Notes: generated by a model from the sequence alone, not told the origin. A stretch of 38,626 bases of DNA from an uncultured Oscillospiraceae bacterium (GCA_904419145.1 CAJFQQ010000028.1:1-38626); one strand, 5' to 3'. Numbered from the stretch's first letter, positions 1 through 7,703 are shown. Program-made: numbers and translations.

Positions 1-205
<205 letters not shown>

Positions 206-219
206 GACGTCCTTTCCAT

Positions 220-249
220 GCCGCCGCCCGCCTGGGCGGCGGCTTTTTT
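220..249 (+). terminator. intrinsic terminator after gap
   Basis: A GC-only stem (GCCGCCGCCC pairing with GGGCGGCGGC, loop GCCT) is followed directly by a run of six T. It ends the gap transcript. Confidence 0.93.
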
Positions 250-395
250 GTCGTTTCCCTGATCTATGCCAGCCATTATATACAGCGCCCGTGAAATAGA
301 TTGTCAGGTTTTGTCGAAGCGTCCAATTATTTTTCGAAAGACCGCAAGATATTGCGTCGTTTCTGTTTTCCTGGAGAATTCGGGCACAATATGCT

Positions 396-438
396 GAAAA
401 ACAAGCGAGCGGGGCCGCCATGAAGCCATGGCAGCCCC
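396..438 (-). terminator. probable terminator of the yqeC-yqeB-selD operon
   Basis: Read on the minus strand, a hairpin of about 12 pairs (GGGGC and GCCATG against CATGGC and GCCCC, loop about GCTT) follows the selD stop by about 25 bases. A run of T lies about ten bases beyond the stem, so it is a less ideal terminator than others here. The 150 bases between it and the gap terminator hold no gene that I can see. Confidence 0.6.
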
Positions 439-463
439 TCCCGTTTTTCCAAACAATACCCCT

Positions 464-1501
464 TCACTCCAGGAAAATGCGCTTTCCGCCCCGGTACTCC
501 TCCACCCGGCCGATCCGCTGGGCGGAGGGAACAGCGCCCTCCAGCTCCCGGTACAGCGCCTGGGCGTCCCCGGGGTGGACCGCCATCAGCAGTCCGCCGG
601 CGGTCTGGGGGTCAAAGAGCAGGTCCTGGCAGTGGAGGGGCGTATCCCCCACCTCCACCCAGGGCTCGGCAAACGTGCGGTTGCGGTACATCCCCTCGGG
701 CAGCAGGCCCATTTTTGCCAGCTCCAGCGCCTCGGGGATCAGGTCGATGTCCCCCACGCTGAGATGGGCCTCCACATCGCTGCCCTGGGTCATCTCCAGC
801 AGGTGGCCCATAAGGCCGAAGCCCGTGACGTCGGTGCAGGCGTGGACCCGGTAGCGCACCATGGCGTCCCGGGCGGCCTTGTTCAGGGTGGTCATCAGCC
901 CATAGGCCCGCTCCATGGCCTCCGGAGAGGCCAGCTCCGCCTTGTTGGCGGTGGTCAGCACCCCGATCCCCAGGGGCTTGGTCAGCAGCAGCACATCCCC
1001 CGGCTGGGCGCCGCTGTTGGTGAGGATGTGGTCCGGGTGGACAAAGCCGGTGACGCTGAGGCCGTACTTGGGCTCCTTGTCAAAGATGCTGTGGCCGCCG
1101 GTGATGAGGCAGCCGGCCTCGTAGACCTTGTCGTAGCCCCCCCGGAGCATGGCGTGGACCGCCTCCCGGGGCATGTCCTCGGGCACGCACATGAGGTTCA
1201 GGGCCAGCCTGGGCTCGCCGCCCATGGCGTACACGTCGCTGAGGGCGTTGGTGGCGGCGATCTGCCCGAAGAGATAGGGGTCGTCGGCAATGGGAGGGAA
1301 GAAGTCCACGGTCTGCACCAGGGCCAGATCATCGGAGACCTTGTAGACGCTGGCGTCGTCGCTCTTGTCAAAGCCCACCAGCAGGTTGGGGTCCCGGTGG
1401 ACCTTCAGCCCCTCCAGCAGCTGTGCCAGTGTCCCGGCCCCCACCTTGGCGCCGCATCCGGCGCACTGGGCCAGCTTGGTCAGTTTGACCTCATTTTCCA
1501 T
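464..1501 (-). CDS. selD: selenide, water dikinase (selenophosphate synthetase)
   Basis: SelD makes selenophosphate from selenide and ATP, the selenium donor for selenocysteine, selenouridine and selenium-containing molybdenum hydroxylases. The 345-residue product has normal family length. The N-terminal active-site segment CAGCGAK places a cysteine at residue 16 and a lysine at residue 19, matching the catalytic Cys and Lys of characterised SelD; the enzyme therefore uses Cys rather than selenocysteine. Further signatures are the AIRS-fold motifs IAATNALSDVYAMGG, DVTGFGLMGHLLEM and DPQTAGGLL. It is the last gene of a three-gene operon behind yqeC and yqeB, 18 bases after the yqeB stop. No selA, selB or selenocysteine tRNA is visible here, and the neighbours point to use in a Se-dependent Mo hydroxylase. 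Confidence 0.96.
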   Translation of the reverse strand: MENEVKLTKLAQCAGCGAKVGAGTLAQLLEGLKVHRDPNLLVGFDKSDDASVYKVSDDLALVQTVDFFPPIADDPYLFGQIAATNALSDVYAMGGEPRLALNLMCVPEDMPREAVHAMLRGGYDKVYEAGCLITGGHSIFDKEPKYGLSVTGFVHPDHILTNSGAQPGDVLLLTKPLGIGVLTTANKAELASPEAMERAYGLMTTLNKAARDAMVRYRVHACTDVTGFGLMGHLLEMTQGSDVEAHLSVGDIDLIPEALELAKMGLLPEGMYRNRTFAEPWVEVGDTPLHCQDLLFDPQTAGGLLMAVHPGDAQALYRELEGAVPSAQRIGRVEEYRGGKRIFLE

Positions 1502-1519
1502 TTCTGCGTCACCCCTCTA

Positions 1520-2605
1520 TTAAAATAAAGTATCAAAGGTCACCCGGTCCCAGCAGTCCGCCAGGGGCTCCGCCCCCAGCCGTGCCTGGGAGAGCAGCTG
1601 CCAGATGTCGTCATAGGCGCTCTCCCGCCGCCCCTCCCACAGGGAGACGTCCCGGGCGGAGCCATGGCGGGAGAGGAAATACGCCCGGCCGTCCAGGGAG
1701 AACTCCAGCTCCCGGCCCCCCTGGATCAGCGCCGCCAGGGCCGCCAGACTGTGCCCCTCCAGCAGCTCCCGCTCCAGGTGCCCATACAGGCCGCTATCCA
1801 CGGGGACGACGGGCCGGTCCCTCAGCTTCCCGCTGAGGCGGAGGACGGCCTCCAGCACGCCGCCGCCCACGGCCAGGGCCTTGTCGCTGACCTGGTAGCA
1901 GTGGCTCCGCTCACACCGGGGGTCCACATCCCCGGCCTTCATGCCCTGATGGACCGGGGTAGCGTCGGGGAGGATGCCCCGGAGGATGCCGCCGATCTGA
2001 CAGACCATGGGGGCGTCCCCCACTGTGCCCGCCACGTCCCCGGCCTCCACCTGGGCGCCGATCTCCAGAAGCTGGTGAAACACCCCGTCCGCCGGGGCCC
2101 GGAGGACCCGCTCCCCGGCAAAGCCGCCGATGAGGCCGGGAATATTGGTATTGGGCAGGGCGCTGCCCTCGTAGTAGACCCGGCCCAGGGTGTGCCCCCG
2201 CATGGTCTCCACCACCGCGTGGCAGTCCTCCCCGGCGGTAAAGCCGGGTCCCACCCCCACCACCACCGGGGCCATATCCAGCCTGGTGCCCAGATTCACC
2301 TTGGCCAGAATGGCATCCACCAGGGCGTCGGCATGGAGCCCCGGCAGGCTTCCGGCGGAGGGATCCTCCAGCACCGGGACAATGTTCTGCGCCAGCAGCC
2401 GCTCCACCTGGCTGAGATGGGCGCGCCGGGCGGTGATCCCCTCCACCGCCGTCTCCCCGGTGCGCATGCACTCGGAGAAGCTCACTGTGCGCCGGATGGC
2501 CGTGGGGTTGGCCAGCTCGCACAGCACCACCTCCATACCGCTCCGGATCAGGCGCAGGGCAATGCCGGTGGCGATATCCCCGCCGCCGCGGATCACAACG
2601 CGCAT
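1520..2605 (-). CDS. yqeB: selenium-dependent molybdenum hydroxylase accessory protein YqeB
   Basis: This 361-residue protein belongs to the EF2563/YqeB family, which co-occurs with selenium-dependent molybdenum hydroxylases; its biochemical role is not settled and is thought to concern maturation of the Se-containing cofactor. The N terminus carries a Rossmann-like glycine-rich motif, RGGGDIATGIA, at about residues 5-15, typical of the family. I start it at the ATG preceded by AAAGGAG nine bases upstream. Longer upstream readings in the same frame are low-complexity translation of the overlapping yqeC. The start overlaps the end of yqeC by 13 bases, which suggests translational coupling. selD follows closely, so selenophosphate supply and cofactor maturation are co-expressed. 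Confidence 0.88.
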   Translation of the reverse strand: MRVVIRGGGDIATGIALRLIRSGMEVVLCELANPTAIRRTVSFSECMRTGETAVEGITARRAHLSQVERLLAQNIVPVLEDPSAGSLPGLHADALVDAILAKVNLGTRLDMAPVVVGVGPGFTAGEDCHAVVETMRGHTLGRVYYEGSALPNTNIPGLIGGFAGERVLRAPADGVFHQLLEIGAQVEAGDVAGTVGDAPMVCQIGGILRGILPDATPVHQGMKAGDVDPRCERSHCYQVSDKALAVGGGVLEAVLRLSGKLRDRPVVPVDSGLYGHLERELLEGHSLAALAALIQGGRELEFSLDGRAYFLSRHGSARDVSLWEGRRESAYDDIWQLLSQARLGAEPLADCWDRVTFDTLF

Positions 2606-3264
2606 GGTCTCCACTCCTTTCTCTTCAGCGCCCCGATGAAAGCGGGGCGGTCCAGCCGCTCCGCCAGCGCCAGGGCGGCCTCCTGCCGGTCCGGGCGGTC
2701 CGCCTGGTTGAGAAACACCTTGTCCCCCAGGCCCTCCGCCCGGATCACCGCCGCAGTCCGCGCCGGGTCCGCGGCGTCCCCGTCGCCGCACCGGGCCAGG
2801 CGGCAGAAAATCTCCGGCCGGTGGACCGCCTCCCGGACCGGGCGGCCCAGGCCGCCGCTGCCCACCACCAGGATGGTCTGCCCGGCGCAGTCCGGGATCA
2901 CCGGCTCATGGGGGGCGTGGGCCTTCAGGGGCAGGCCACGGGAGCCGTCGGCCTCCACCAGCACATAGTCCCACCGGGCCGCCAGTTCCTCCATGGGCAC
3001 CGCCAAGGGGCCCAGCTTCCCGCCGACGGCGCTGCTCCCGGCGCACAGGCAGGGAAGCGCCGCACCCTGCGCCAGCTGCGCCGCCGTGGGGTCTGTCAGC
3101 ACTGGCATATGGCCGGGGGGTAGGATGTGGGTGGTGGTGCAGCACAGCACCCGGCCCCGGCGCTGCAGCTCCTCCGCCAGGGTGTACAGCATGGTGGTCT
3201 TGCCGCCGCTGCCGATGAGGGCGGTGACGCCCCGCCGGATCTCCAGTAATTCCCACAGCTCCAC
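2593..3264 (-). CDS. yqeC: selenium-dependent hydroxylase accessory protein YqeC
   Basis: YqeC is a small P-loop protein found beside yqeB and selD in bacteria with Se-dependent molybdenum hydroxylases. The P-loop GSGGKTTML lies at about residues 18-26. A segment around DYVLVEADGSRGLPLK matches the family's central nucleotide-binding region. I chose a GTG start because a GAGGGGG ribosome site stands just before it, giving 223 residues starting VELWELLE. The in-frame ATG further upstream would run through the metA terminator and promoter region. It is the first gene of the operon. A TATACT -10 box lies at 3293-3298 on the minus strand, with only a weak TTGCTT-like -35. Confidence 0.85.
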   Translation of the reverse strand: MELWELLEIRRGVTALIGSGGKTTMLYTLAEELQRRGRVLCCTTTHILPPGHMPVLTDPTAAQLAQGAALPCLCAGSSAVGGKLGPLAVPMEELAARWDYVLVEADGSRGLPLKAHAPHEPVIPDCAGQTILVVGSGGLGRPVREAVHRPEIFCRLARCGDGDAADPARTAAVIRAEGLGDKVFLNQADRPDRQEAALALAERLDRPAFIGALKRKEWRPCAL

Positions 3265-3309
3265 ACTATCACCCCCTCGTTTTCTTTCTATCAGTATAAC
3301 GGAAATCCG

Positions 3310-3348
3310 AAAAAAAGCAATGGCCCCCGGAGCGTTTGCTCCGGGGGC
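3310..3348 (-). terminator. intrinsic terminator after metA
   Basis: On the minus strand a perfect 11-pair stem (GCCCCCGGAGC with GCTCCGGGGGC, loop AAAC) is followed within a few bases by seven T. It separates the metY-metA transcript from the yqeC operon. Confidence 0.92.
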
Positions 3349-3356
3349 ACGGAACG

Positions 3357-4274
3357 TCACTGGATGGTTTTGATGTCGTAGGGTGTGGTCTGGTAGACGA
3401 AGTAGTTCAGCCAGTTGCTGTAGAGCAGGTTGGCACAGGAGCGCCAGGTGACCCGGGGAGGCTGGGTGTCGTCATCGTTGGGGTAGTAGTTCTTGGGCAC
3501 CGAGATGGGCAGGCCCAGGCTCTTGTCCCGCAGGTACTCCTTCTCCAGGGTCCGGGCGTCGTACTCGCTGTGGCCGGTAATGAAGATCTGCCGACCGTTC
3601 TCCGTGCTCATGGCGCAGATCCCCGCCTCCGGGGAGGAAGCCAGGATCTTCAGCGCCGGCACCTTCTCCACGTCCTCCCGCCGGATGGTGGTGTGGCGGG
3701 AGTGTGGCACCATGAACACGTCGTCAAAGCCCCGGAAGAGCATGTTGCTCCGCCGCTCCACCACGTGGGGGAAGATGCCGAACATCTTCTCCGGCAGGGG
3801 CACCTTGTTGATGCCGTAGTGGTAGTAGAGGCCGGCCTGGGCGCCCCAGCAGATATGGAACGTGGAGTGGACGTGGGTCTTGCTCCACTCCATGATCTGG
3901 CACAGCTCGTCCCAGTACTCCACCTCCTCAAAGGGCATCTGCTCCACCGGCGCGCCGGTGATGATCATGCCGTCAAAATTCCGATCCTTGATATCGGAGA
4001 AGTGCTTATAAAAAGCCAGCATATGCTCCTTGGGCGTATTTTTGGGGATGTGGATCTCCGAGCAAACCAGCTCCAGCTCCACCTGGAGCGGCGTATTGGA
4101 CAGCAGGCGGGCCAGCTGGGTCTCCGTGTCGATTTTGGTGGGCATCAGGTTCACCAGGGCGATCTGGAGGGGACGGATATCCTGGGTCATGGCCCGGGTC
4201 TCGGTCATGACGAAAATATTCTCTTCCGTCAGCGTCTGGGTGGCGGGAAGCTCGTTGGGGATACGAATGGGCAT
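3357..4274 (-). CDS. metA: homoserine O-acetyltransferase (MetA family)
   Basis: MetA activates homoserine at the first step of methionine synthesis. At 305 residues it has normal length and an intact catalytic set: nucleophile Cys142 in [16 protein letters not shown], His235 and Glu237 in GHSEYD. Residue 111 is Glu ([15 protein letters not shown]). In characterised MetA enzymes Glu at this position favours acetyl-CoA and Gly favours succinyl-CoA, so I infer O-acetylhomoserine as product. That fits the upstream metY, which consumes O-acetylhomoserine. An AAAGGAGG ribosome site precedes the ATG. metA probably depends on the metY promoter and attenuator. The 256 bases between the genes hold a structured repeat and a duplicated metY tail but no clear terminator. 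Confidence 0.95.
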   Translation of the reverse strand: MPIRIPNELPATQTLTEENIFVMTETRAMTQDIRPLQIALVNLMPTKIDTETQLARLLSNTPLQVELELVCSEIHIPKNTPKEHMLAFYKHFSDIKDRNFDGMIITGAPVEQMPFEEVEYWDELCQIMEWSKTHVHSTFHICWGAQAGLYYHYGINKVPLPEKMFGIFPHVVERRSNMLFRGFDDVFMVPHSRHTTIRREDVEKVPALKILASSPEAGICAMSTENGRQIFITGHSEYDARTLEKEYLRDKSLGLPISVPKNYYPNDDDTQPPRVTWRSCANLLYSNWLNYFVYQTTPYDIKTIQ

Positions 4275-4338
4275 GGCAGCACATGCCTCCTTTCAAGGAA
4301 TGGGTTGCGGGAAATGCGGGCCGATGGCGCCGGCGGGA

Positions 4339-4388
4339 GGGCTTACACCTGCTCCAGAGCCTGGGACAGGTCGGCGATCAGGTCCTCC
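4339..4388 (-). repeat. duplicated 3' end of metY (second tail copy)
   Basis: These 50 bases are a perfect direct repeat of 4527-4576, the last codons and stop of metY plus four further bases. The copy has no start codon or gene body. It begins directly after the fourth hairpin of the structured repeat that separates the two copies (offset 188 bases). It is not a gene. Confidence 0.93.
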
Positions 4389-4526
4389 CTCGAAATGTCC
4401 CATTTCGAGGGAACCCTCCGATTACACTTGCCGGGTCGGAAGTGAATCCCGCCCCGGCCAAGGTCTGCCTCCGGCAGACGCTTGTACGCGCCATTCGGCG
4501 CGGCCCCGGCCAGGATCAATCCCGCT
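4387..4526 (-). repeat. structured hairpin repeat, family A, copy 1 (behind metY)
   Basis: Read in the metY direction, four hairpins follow in order. H1 is at 4502-4487 (CGCGCC, loop GAAT, GGCGCG). H2 is at 4479-4463 (GTCTGCC, GGA, GGCAGAC). H3 is a weaker hairpin around GGATTCACTTCC at about 4455-4433. H4 is at 4411-4387 (CCCTCGAAATG, GGA, CATTTCGAGGG). The same order, spacing and loops occur behind pgi at 24741-24860, and H1-H3 recur at about 21610-21690, with compensating base changes in the stems. The duplicated metY tail follows H4 directly. Confidence 0.85.
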
Positions 4527-4530
4527 GGGC

Positions 4531-5808
4531 TTACACCTGCTCCAGAGCCTGGGACAGGTCGGCGATCAGGTCCTCCTTGCTCTCCAGGCCCACGCTCAGG
4601 CGGACCAGGTCGGCGCTGACGCCGGCGGCCAGGAGCTCTTCGTCGTTCATCTGCCGGTGGGTGGTGCTGGCGGGGTGGAGGCAGCAGGTCCGTGCGTCGG
4701 CCACGTGGGTGGCGATGGCCCCCAGCTTCAGGGACTTCATAAAGGTCTCCGCGGCCTTCCGTCCGCCCTTCACGCCGAAGGACACCACGCCGCAGGATCC
4801 CTTGGGCAGGTACTTCTGGGCCACCTCGTAGTAGTCGTCGCCGGGCAGTCCACTGTACTTGACCCAGGCGATCTTGGGGTGGCTCTGGAGGAACTGCGCC
4901 ACGGCCAGGGCGTTCTCACAGTGGCGCTCCATGCGCACATGGAGGCTCTCCAGCCCCAGGTTCAGCAGGAAAGCGCTCTGGGGGGAGGGGGTGGAGCCGA
5001 AGTCCCGCATGAGCTGGGCCGTGGCCTTGGTGATATAGGCGGCCTTGCCGAATTTGGCGGCATAGGTGATGCCGTGGTAGCTGTCGTCGGGGGTGGTGAG
5101 GCCGGGGAACTTGTCCGCGTGGGCCATCCAGTCGAAATTGCCGCTGTCCACGATGGCCCCGCCGATGGCGCTGGCGTGGCCGTCCATGTACTTGGTGGTG
5201 GAGTGGGTGACGATATCCGCGCCCCACTGGAAGGGGTGGCACAGGATGGGGGTGGCAAAGGTGTTGTCCACGATGAGGGGCACGCCGTGGGCGTGGGCGG
5301 CCCTGGCGAACTTCTCAATGTCCAGCACGGTGAGGGCGGGGTTGGCGATGGTCTCGCCGAACACGGCCTTGGTGTTGGGGCGGAAGGCGGCCTCCAGCTC
5401 CTCCTCGGTGCAGTCCGGGGAGACGAAGGTGAACTCCACCCCCATCTTCTTCATGGTGACGGCAAAGAGGTTGAAGGTACCGCCGTAGATGCTGCTGGAG
5501 GAGACCACGTGGTCGCCGCAGGTGGCGATGTTGAACACGGCGTAGAAGTTGGCCGCCTGGCCGGAGGAGGTCAGCATGGCGGCGGCGCCGCCCTCCAGCT
5601 CGCAGATCTTGGCGGCCACAGTGTCGCAGGTGGGGTTCTGGAGGCGGCTGTAGAAATAGCCCTCGGCCTCCAGGTCAAAGAGCTTGCCCATGTCCTCGCT
5701 GGTGTCGTACTTGAAGGTGGTGGACTGGATGATGGGGATCTGCCGGGGCTGGCCGTTGCCGGGGTGGTAGCCGCCCTGGACGCAGGTGGTTTCAATGCGG
5801 TTGCTCAT
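4531..5808 (-). CDS. metY: O-acetylhomoserine sulfhydrylase / aminocarboxypropyltransferase
   Basis: This PLP enzyme of the Cys/Met metabolism fold-type I family joins O-acetylhomoserine with sulfide to give homocysteine, by-passing transsulfuration. The 425-residue length is normal for MetY, slightly longer than cystathionine synthases. PLP-binding Lys206 lies in THSTTKYMDGH. Other family blocks are YSRLQNPT, SSGQAANFYAVFNIA and VDNTFATPILCHPFQWGADI. It is the first gene after a 5' leader of about 365 bases with a Met-rich mini-gene and terminator, and is followed by metA. Together they turn homoserine into homocysteine. The 3' end is duplicated downstream. A GGAG ribosome site lies about ten bases before the ATG. 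Confidence 0.95.
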   Translation of the reverse strand: MSNRIETTCVQGGYHPGNGQPRQIPIIQSTTFKYDTSEDMGKLFDLEAEGYFYSRLQNPTCDTVAAKICELEGGAAAMLTSSGQAANFYAVFNIATCGDHVVSSSSIYGGTFNLFAVTMKKMGVEFTFVSPDCTEEELEAAFRPNTKAVFGETIANPALTVLDIEKFARAAHAHGVPLIVDNTFATPILCHPFQWGADIVTHSTTKYMDGHASAIGGAIVDSGNFDWMAHADKFPGLTTPDDSYHGITYAAKFGKAAYITKATAQLMRDFGSTPSPQSAFLLNLGLESLHVRMERHCENALAVAQFLQSHPKIAWVKYSGLPGDDYYEVAQKYLPKGSCGVVSFGVKGGRKAAETFMKSLKLGAIATHVADARTCCLHPASTTHRQMNDEELLAAGVSADLVRLSVGLESKEDLIADLSQALEQV

Positions 5809-5847
5809 GGCTGTTTCTCCTTACGATAAAAGAATTGGATCGCAAAC

Positions 5848-6003
5848 AAAACTTCATGCGCTACAGGTACACCACGATTATGCGCAAAAGGAATGGCGCA
5901 TGAAGTTTTTGCGCATGTGGGCCGTCCCCGGCCCACGCGCTTGGATCTCACGGCCGTGCCGCTGAAAGCGGCACATGGCCATTTTGCTATGCTTTTGCAT
6001 AGC
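5848..6003 (-). promoter_or_regulatory. metY 5' leader, distal hairpin region
   Basis: Between the leader terminator and the metY ribosome site lie four strong hairpins. They are at 5986-6003 (GCTATGC and GCATAGC), 5952-5980 (GTGCCGC, loop TTTCA, GCGGCAC, flanked by GGCC pairs), 5911-5940 (GTGGGCC with GGCCCAC) and a long stem joining 5848-5861 (AAAACTTCATGCGC) with 5896-5909 (its exact complement). I see no coding capacity and no SAM-I riboswitch core. They may shape read-through, processing or stability of the metY-metA mRNA. Function is inference; the pairings are seen directly. Confidence 0.7.
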
Positions 6004-6033
6004 AAAAAAGGGGCCCGCTGTCCAGCGGCCCCT
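6004..6033 (-). terminator. attenuator terminator in the metY leader
   Basis: On the minus strand the stem GGGGCCGCTG with CAGCGGGCCCC (one unpaired base, loop GA) is followed immediately by six T. It starts about 22 bases after the leader-peptide stop and about 195 bases before metY, so transcription of metY-metA requires read-through. Confidence 0.88.
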
Positions 6034-6054
6034 GCGAACACATGCGGCAATGAT

Positions 6055-6147
6055 TTACCGGGCGGTCTGAACAGAAACATGGGTACGACAAAACATGCAC
6101 ATGCCGCGCATGCGCATCGCCATCATAGCCATCGTCCCACGTGCCAT
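6055..6147 (-). CDS. methionine-rich leader peptide of metY-metA (30 aa)
   Basis: A 30-codon reading frame begins at an ATG with a strong AAAGGAG ribosome site seven bases upstream, about 25 bases after the predicted transcription start. Methionine stands at residues 1, 6, 8, 9, 11, 13, 16 and 18; two cysteines stand at 17 and 20. Eight Met among the first 18 codons is far above chance for a GC-rich genome. A TAA stop is followed about 22 bases later by an intrinsic terminator. This is the layout of leader peptides that sense an amino acid through ribosome stalling, as in the trp and his operons. Target genes metY and metA make methionine precursors, which fits. I know of no named family for this peptide. 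Confidence 0.85.
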   Translation of the reverse strand: MARGTMAMMAMRMRGMCMFCRTHVSVQTAR

Positions 6148-6178
6148 TTCTGTTCTCCTTTCCTCTCAAATCTCATTT

Positions 6179-6207
6179 ATCATAGCAGGGTTCCCACCAT
6201 TTGTCAA
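6179..6207 (-). promoter_or_regulatory. sigma-A promoter of the metY leader
   Basis: On the minus strand TTGACA (6207-6202) and TATGAT (6184-6179) are separated by exactly 17 bases, near consensus. Transcription would start at about 6172, giving a short 5' UTR of about 25 bases before the leader peptide. Confidence 0.9.
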
Positions 6208-6228
6208 CCGGCGGCGGCCATGGAGGGG

Positions 6229-6264
6229 CAAAAAGAGCGCCGGAGACGATCTCCGGCGCTCTTT
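6229..6264 (-). terminator. terminator after the sigma/anti-sigma pair
   Basis: A perfect 15-pair stem (AAAGAGCGCCGGAGA and its complement, loop TCG) ends in a T run on the minus strand, 16 bases after the stop of the downstream gene of the sigma operon. The symmetric A/T ends let it work in both directions. Confidence 0.92.
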
Positions 6265-6279
6265 CGCGGGACGCTGTGG

Positions 6280-7092
6280 TCAGCTGCCGAATCCCAGCAT
6301 GGGGTTGATGCCGCTGCTCTCCAGGAAATCCTCCACCGCCGCCGGGTCCGCCTTGCTCTCGTCCAGGGGCAGGGTGAACAGGGCGTGGGGGCCGGCGATG
6401 CCCTCGGCAAAGGCGATGGAACCATCCTCTGCCATGGAGAACAGCTCCCGGCTGGGCAGAAATCCCTGATAGAACGCCAGGTACACCGTGTGGTCGGCAA
6501 ACATCTCCAGACTCTGGGTGTCCAGCAGGTAGTAGACCACCCCATCCCGCTCGATACAGCTGGCCTGAGCGCCCAGGGTCCAGTTGTTCACCGCCATGGG
6601 GGAGTAGCCGGACACCAGGGGCGTCAGGGTGTATTCCCCAAAGGAAAAGTCGGTGTGGCGCAGGGGCGTACCGTCGAGGGCCGCCAGGGACACCACCGCA
6701 TAGGTCCGGTCCTCCTCCACATCCTCGGCCCACCGGCTCAGGCCCGCCCCGGATACCAGCCCGGAGAGGGTGATGCGGTAGCTCTCGCTCTCCACGGATT
6801 CGTTCAGCAGCACCGCGCCCTCGCTCTGGAAGGCCTCTGCCAGCAGCGGGTCGTTCACCTCCTCCGCCACCTGGGACGGGTTCAGCAGCACCACCGCGGC
6901 GGAGACGGAAATCATCAATACGGCGATCACAGCCGCCAGCACGGCGGGCCTGCGGAAAACTTTACGGTTCATGGTTGCTTCCTCCTGTTCTTGTCGGTTC
7001 ACCCACTCCAGCAGCAGCGCCTCGGTCCGGTCCTGGAAATCAGGAGAAAAGCGGAGGCTGTCAAAGGCCCTCCGATATGCTTCGCGGTCCAT
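6280..7092 (-). CDS. membrane-anchored putative anti-sigma factor
   Basis: The 270-residue protein has a short N-terminal cytoplasmic segment, one membrane helix at about residues 50-70 (AVLAAVIAVLMISVSAAVVL) and an external domain of about 200 residues. Its start overlaps the stop of the ECF sigma gene by one base (TGATG), so the two are translationally coupled. In Firmicutes that arrangement usually marks an anti-sigma factor or a sigma-regulated DUF4179-type surface protein. The outer domain is not one I recognise by motif, and no zinc-binding anti-sigma motif (HxxxCxxC) is visible in the N-terminal segment. The function therefore comes from context and topology. Its transcript ends at the terminator directly downstream. 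Confidence 0.7.
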   Translation of the reverse strand: MDREAYRRAFDSLRFSPDFQDRTEALLLEWVNRQEQEEATMNRKVFRRPAVLAAVIAVLMISVSAAVVLLNPSQVAEEVNDPLLAEAFQSEGAVLLNESVESESYRITLSGLVSGAGLSRWAEDVEEDRTYAVVSLAALDGTPLRHTDFSFGEYTLTPLVSGYSPMAVNNWTLGAQASCIERDGVVYYLLDTQSLEMFADHTVYLAFYQGFLPSRELFSMAEDGSIAFAEGIAGPHALFTLPLDESKADPAAVEDFLESSGINPMLGFGS

Positions 7093-7571
7093 CAGTCATC
7101 CTCCTTCAGCATCCTCCGGAGCCGCTCCCGGCCCCGGGCCAGACGGGTCCCCACCGTGGCGGCGGGCAGCCGCAGCAGTGCGGCGATCTCTTTGATGGCG
7201 TATCCCTCGTAGTAGTGCAGATGGAGCACGGCGCTGTAGGCCGGGGGCAGCGAGCGCACGGCGCTCAGCAGCTCGTTCTCCGGCGCCTCCTCCCGGGCGG
7301 GGGCGCTCTCTGCCGTCTCCAGAGGGACGATCCTGCCCGCGCAGCGGCGGATGTCGCTGGCGCGGTGAAGGGTGGCGCGGATGAGCCAGGCCTTCTCGTG
7401 TCCGGCGTCCCGGAACGAGGGCTGGGCGGAGAGCAGCTTCAAAAACACGTCCTGCACGGCGTCCTCCGCGTCCTGGACGCTGTCCAGGCGGGTGGCGGCC
7501 AGCCGCAGGAGCATGGCGCTGTATGTCTCCACCAGGCGGCGGATGGCTTCCTCGGTACCGAATGGGGCCAC
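7092..7571 (-). CDS. ECF-type RNA polymerase sigma factor
   Basis: Region 2 is seen in the segment with DAEDAVQDVFLKLL, where the core-binding and -10-recognition helix lies. Region 4 is seen as the C-terminal helix-turn-helix with YYEGYAIKEIAALLRLPAATV followed by RLARGRERLRRML. The length (159 residues) is typical for extracytoplasmic-function sigma factors. I start it at a GTG that has AGGGAG eight bases upstream; an alternative GTG nine codons upstream would extend it without adding a domain. It is coupled to the membrane protein that follows. The target promoters cannot be judged from this window. Confidence 0.9.
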   Translation of the reverse strand: MAPFGTEEAIRRLVETYSAMLLRLAATRLDSVQDAEDAVQDVFLKLLSAQPSFRDAGHEKAWLIRATLHRASDIRRCAGRIVPLETAESAPAREEAPENELLSAVRSLPPAYSAVLHLHYYEGYAIKEIAALLRLPAATVGTRLARGRERLRRMLKEDD

Positions 7572-7703
7572 GTTCCTCACTCCCTTCACCCTGAACACGT
7601 CCGGGATCGCCGGAATTTTTCACCAACCGGGAAATTTTTTCGATTTGTGCCCTCAAAAACCGAAGATTTCAAGAAATCAGCGGGGAAAAAGCAGCGAATC
7701 TCC

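Noticed and set aside
4387..4411. Hairpin H4 behind metY as a terminator before metA
   Set aside because: The stem is perfect but no T run follows; the duplicated tail follows directly instead.
4030..5829. A 599-codon plus-strand frame across metA and metY
   Set aside because: It runs antisense to metY and across the repeat between the genes; composition is Gly/Val/His-rich and no signature is seen.
5809..6180. SAM riboswitch or Met T-box in the metY leader
   Set aside because: No SAM-I core and no GTGGNACCGCG sequence could be found; the Met-rich frame explains the leader better.
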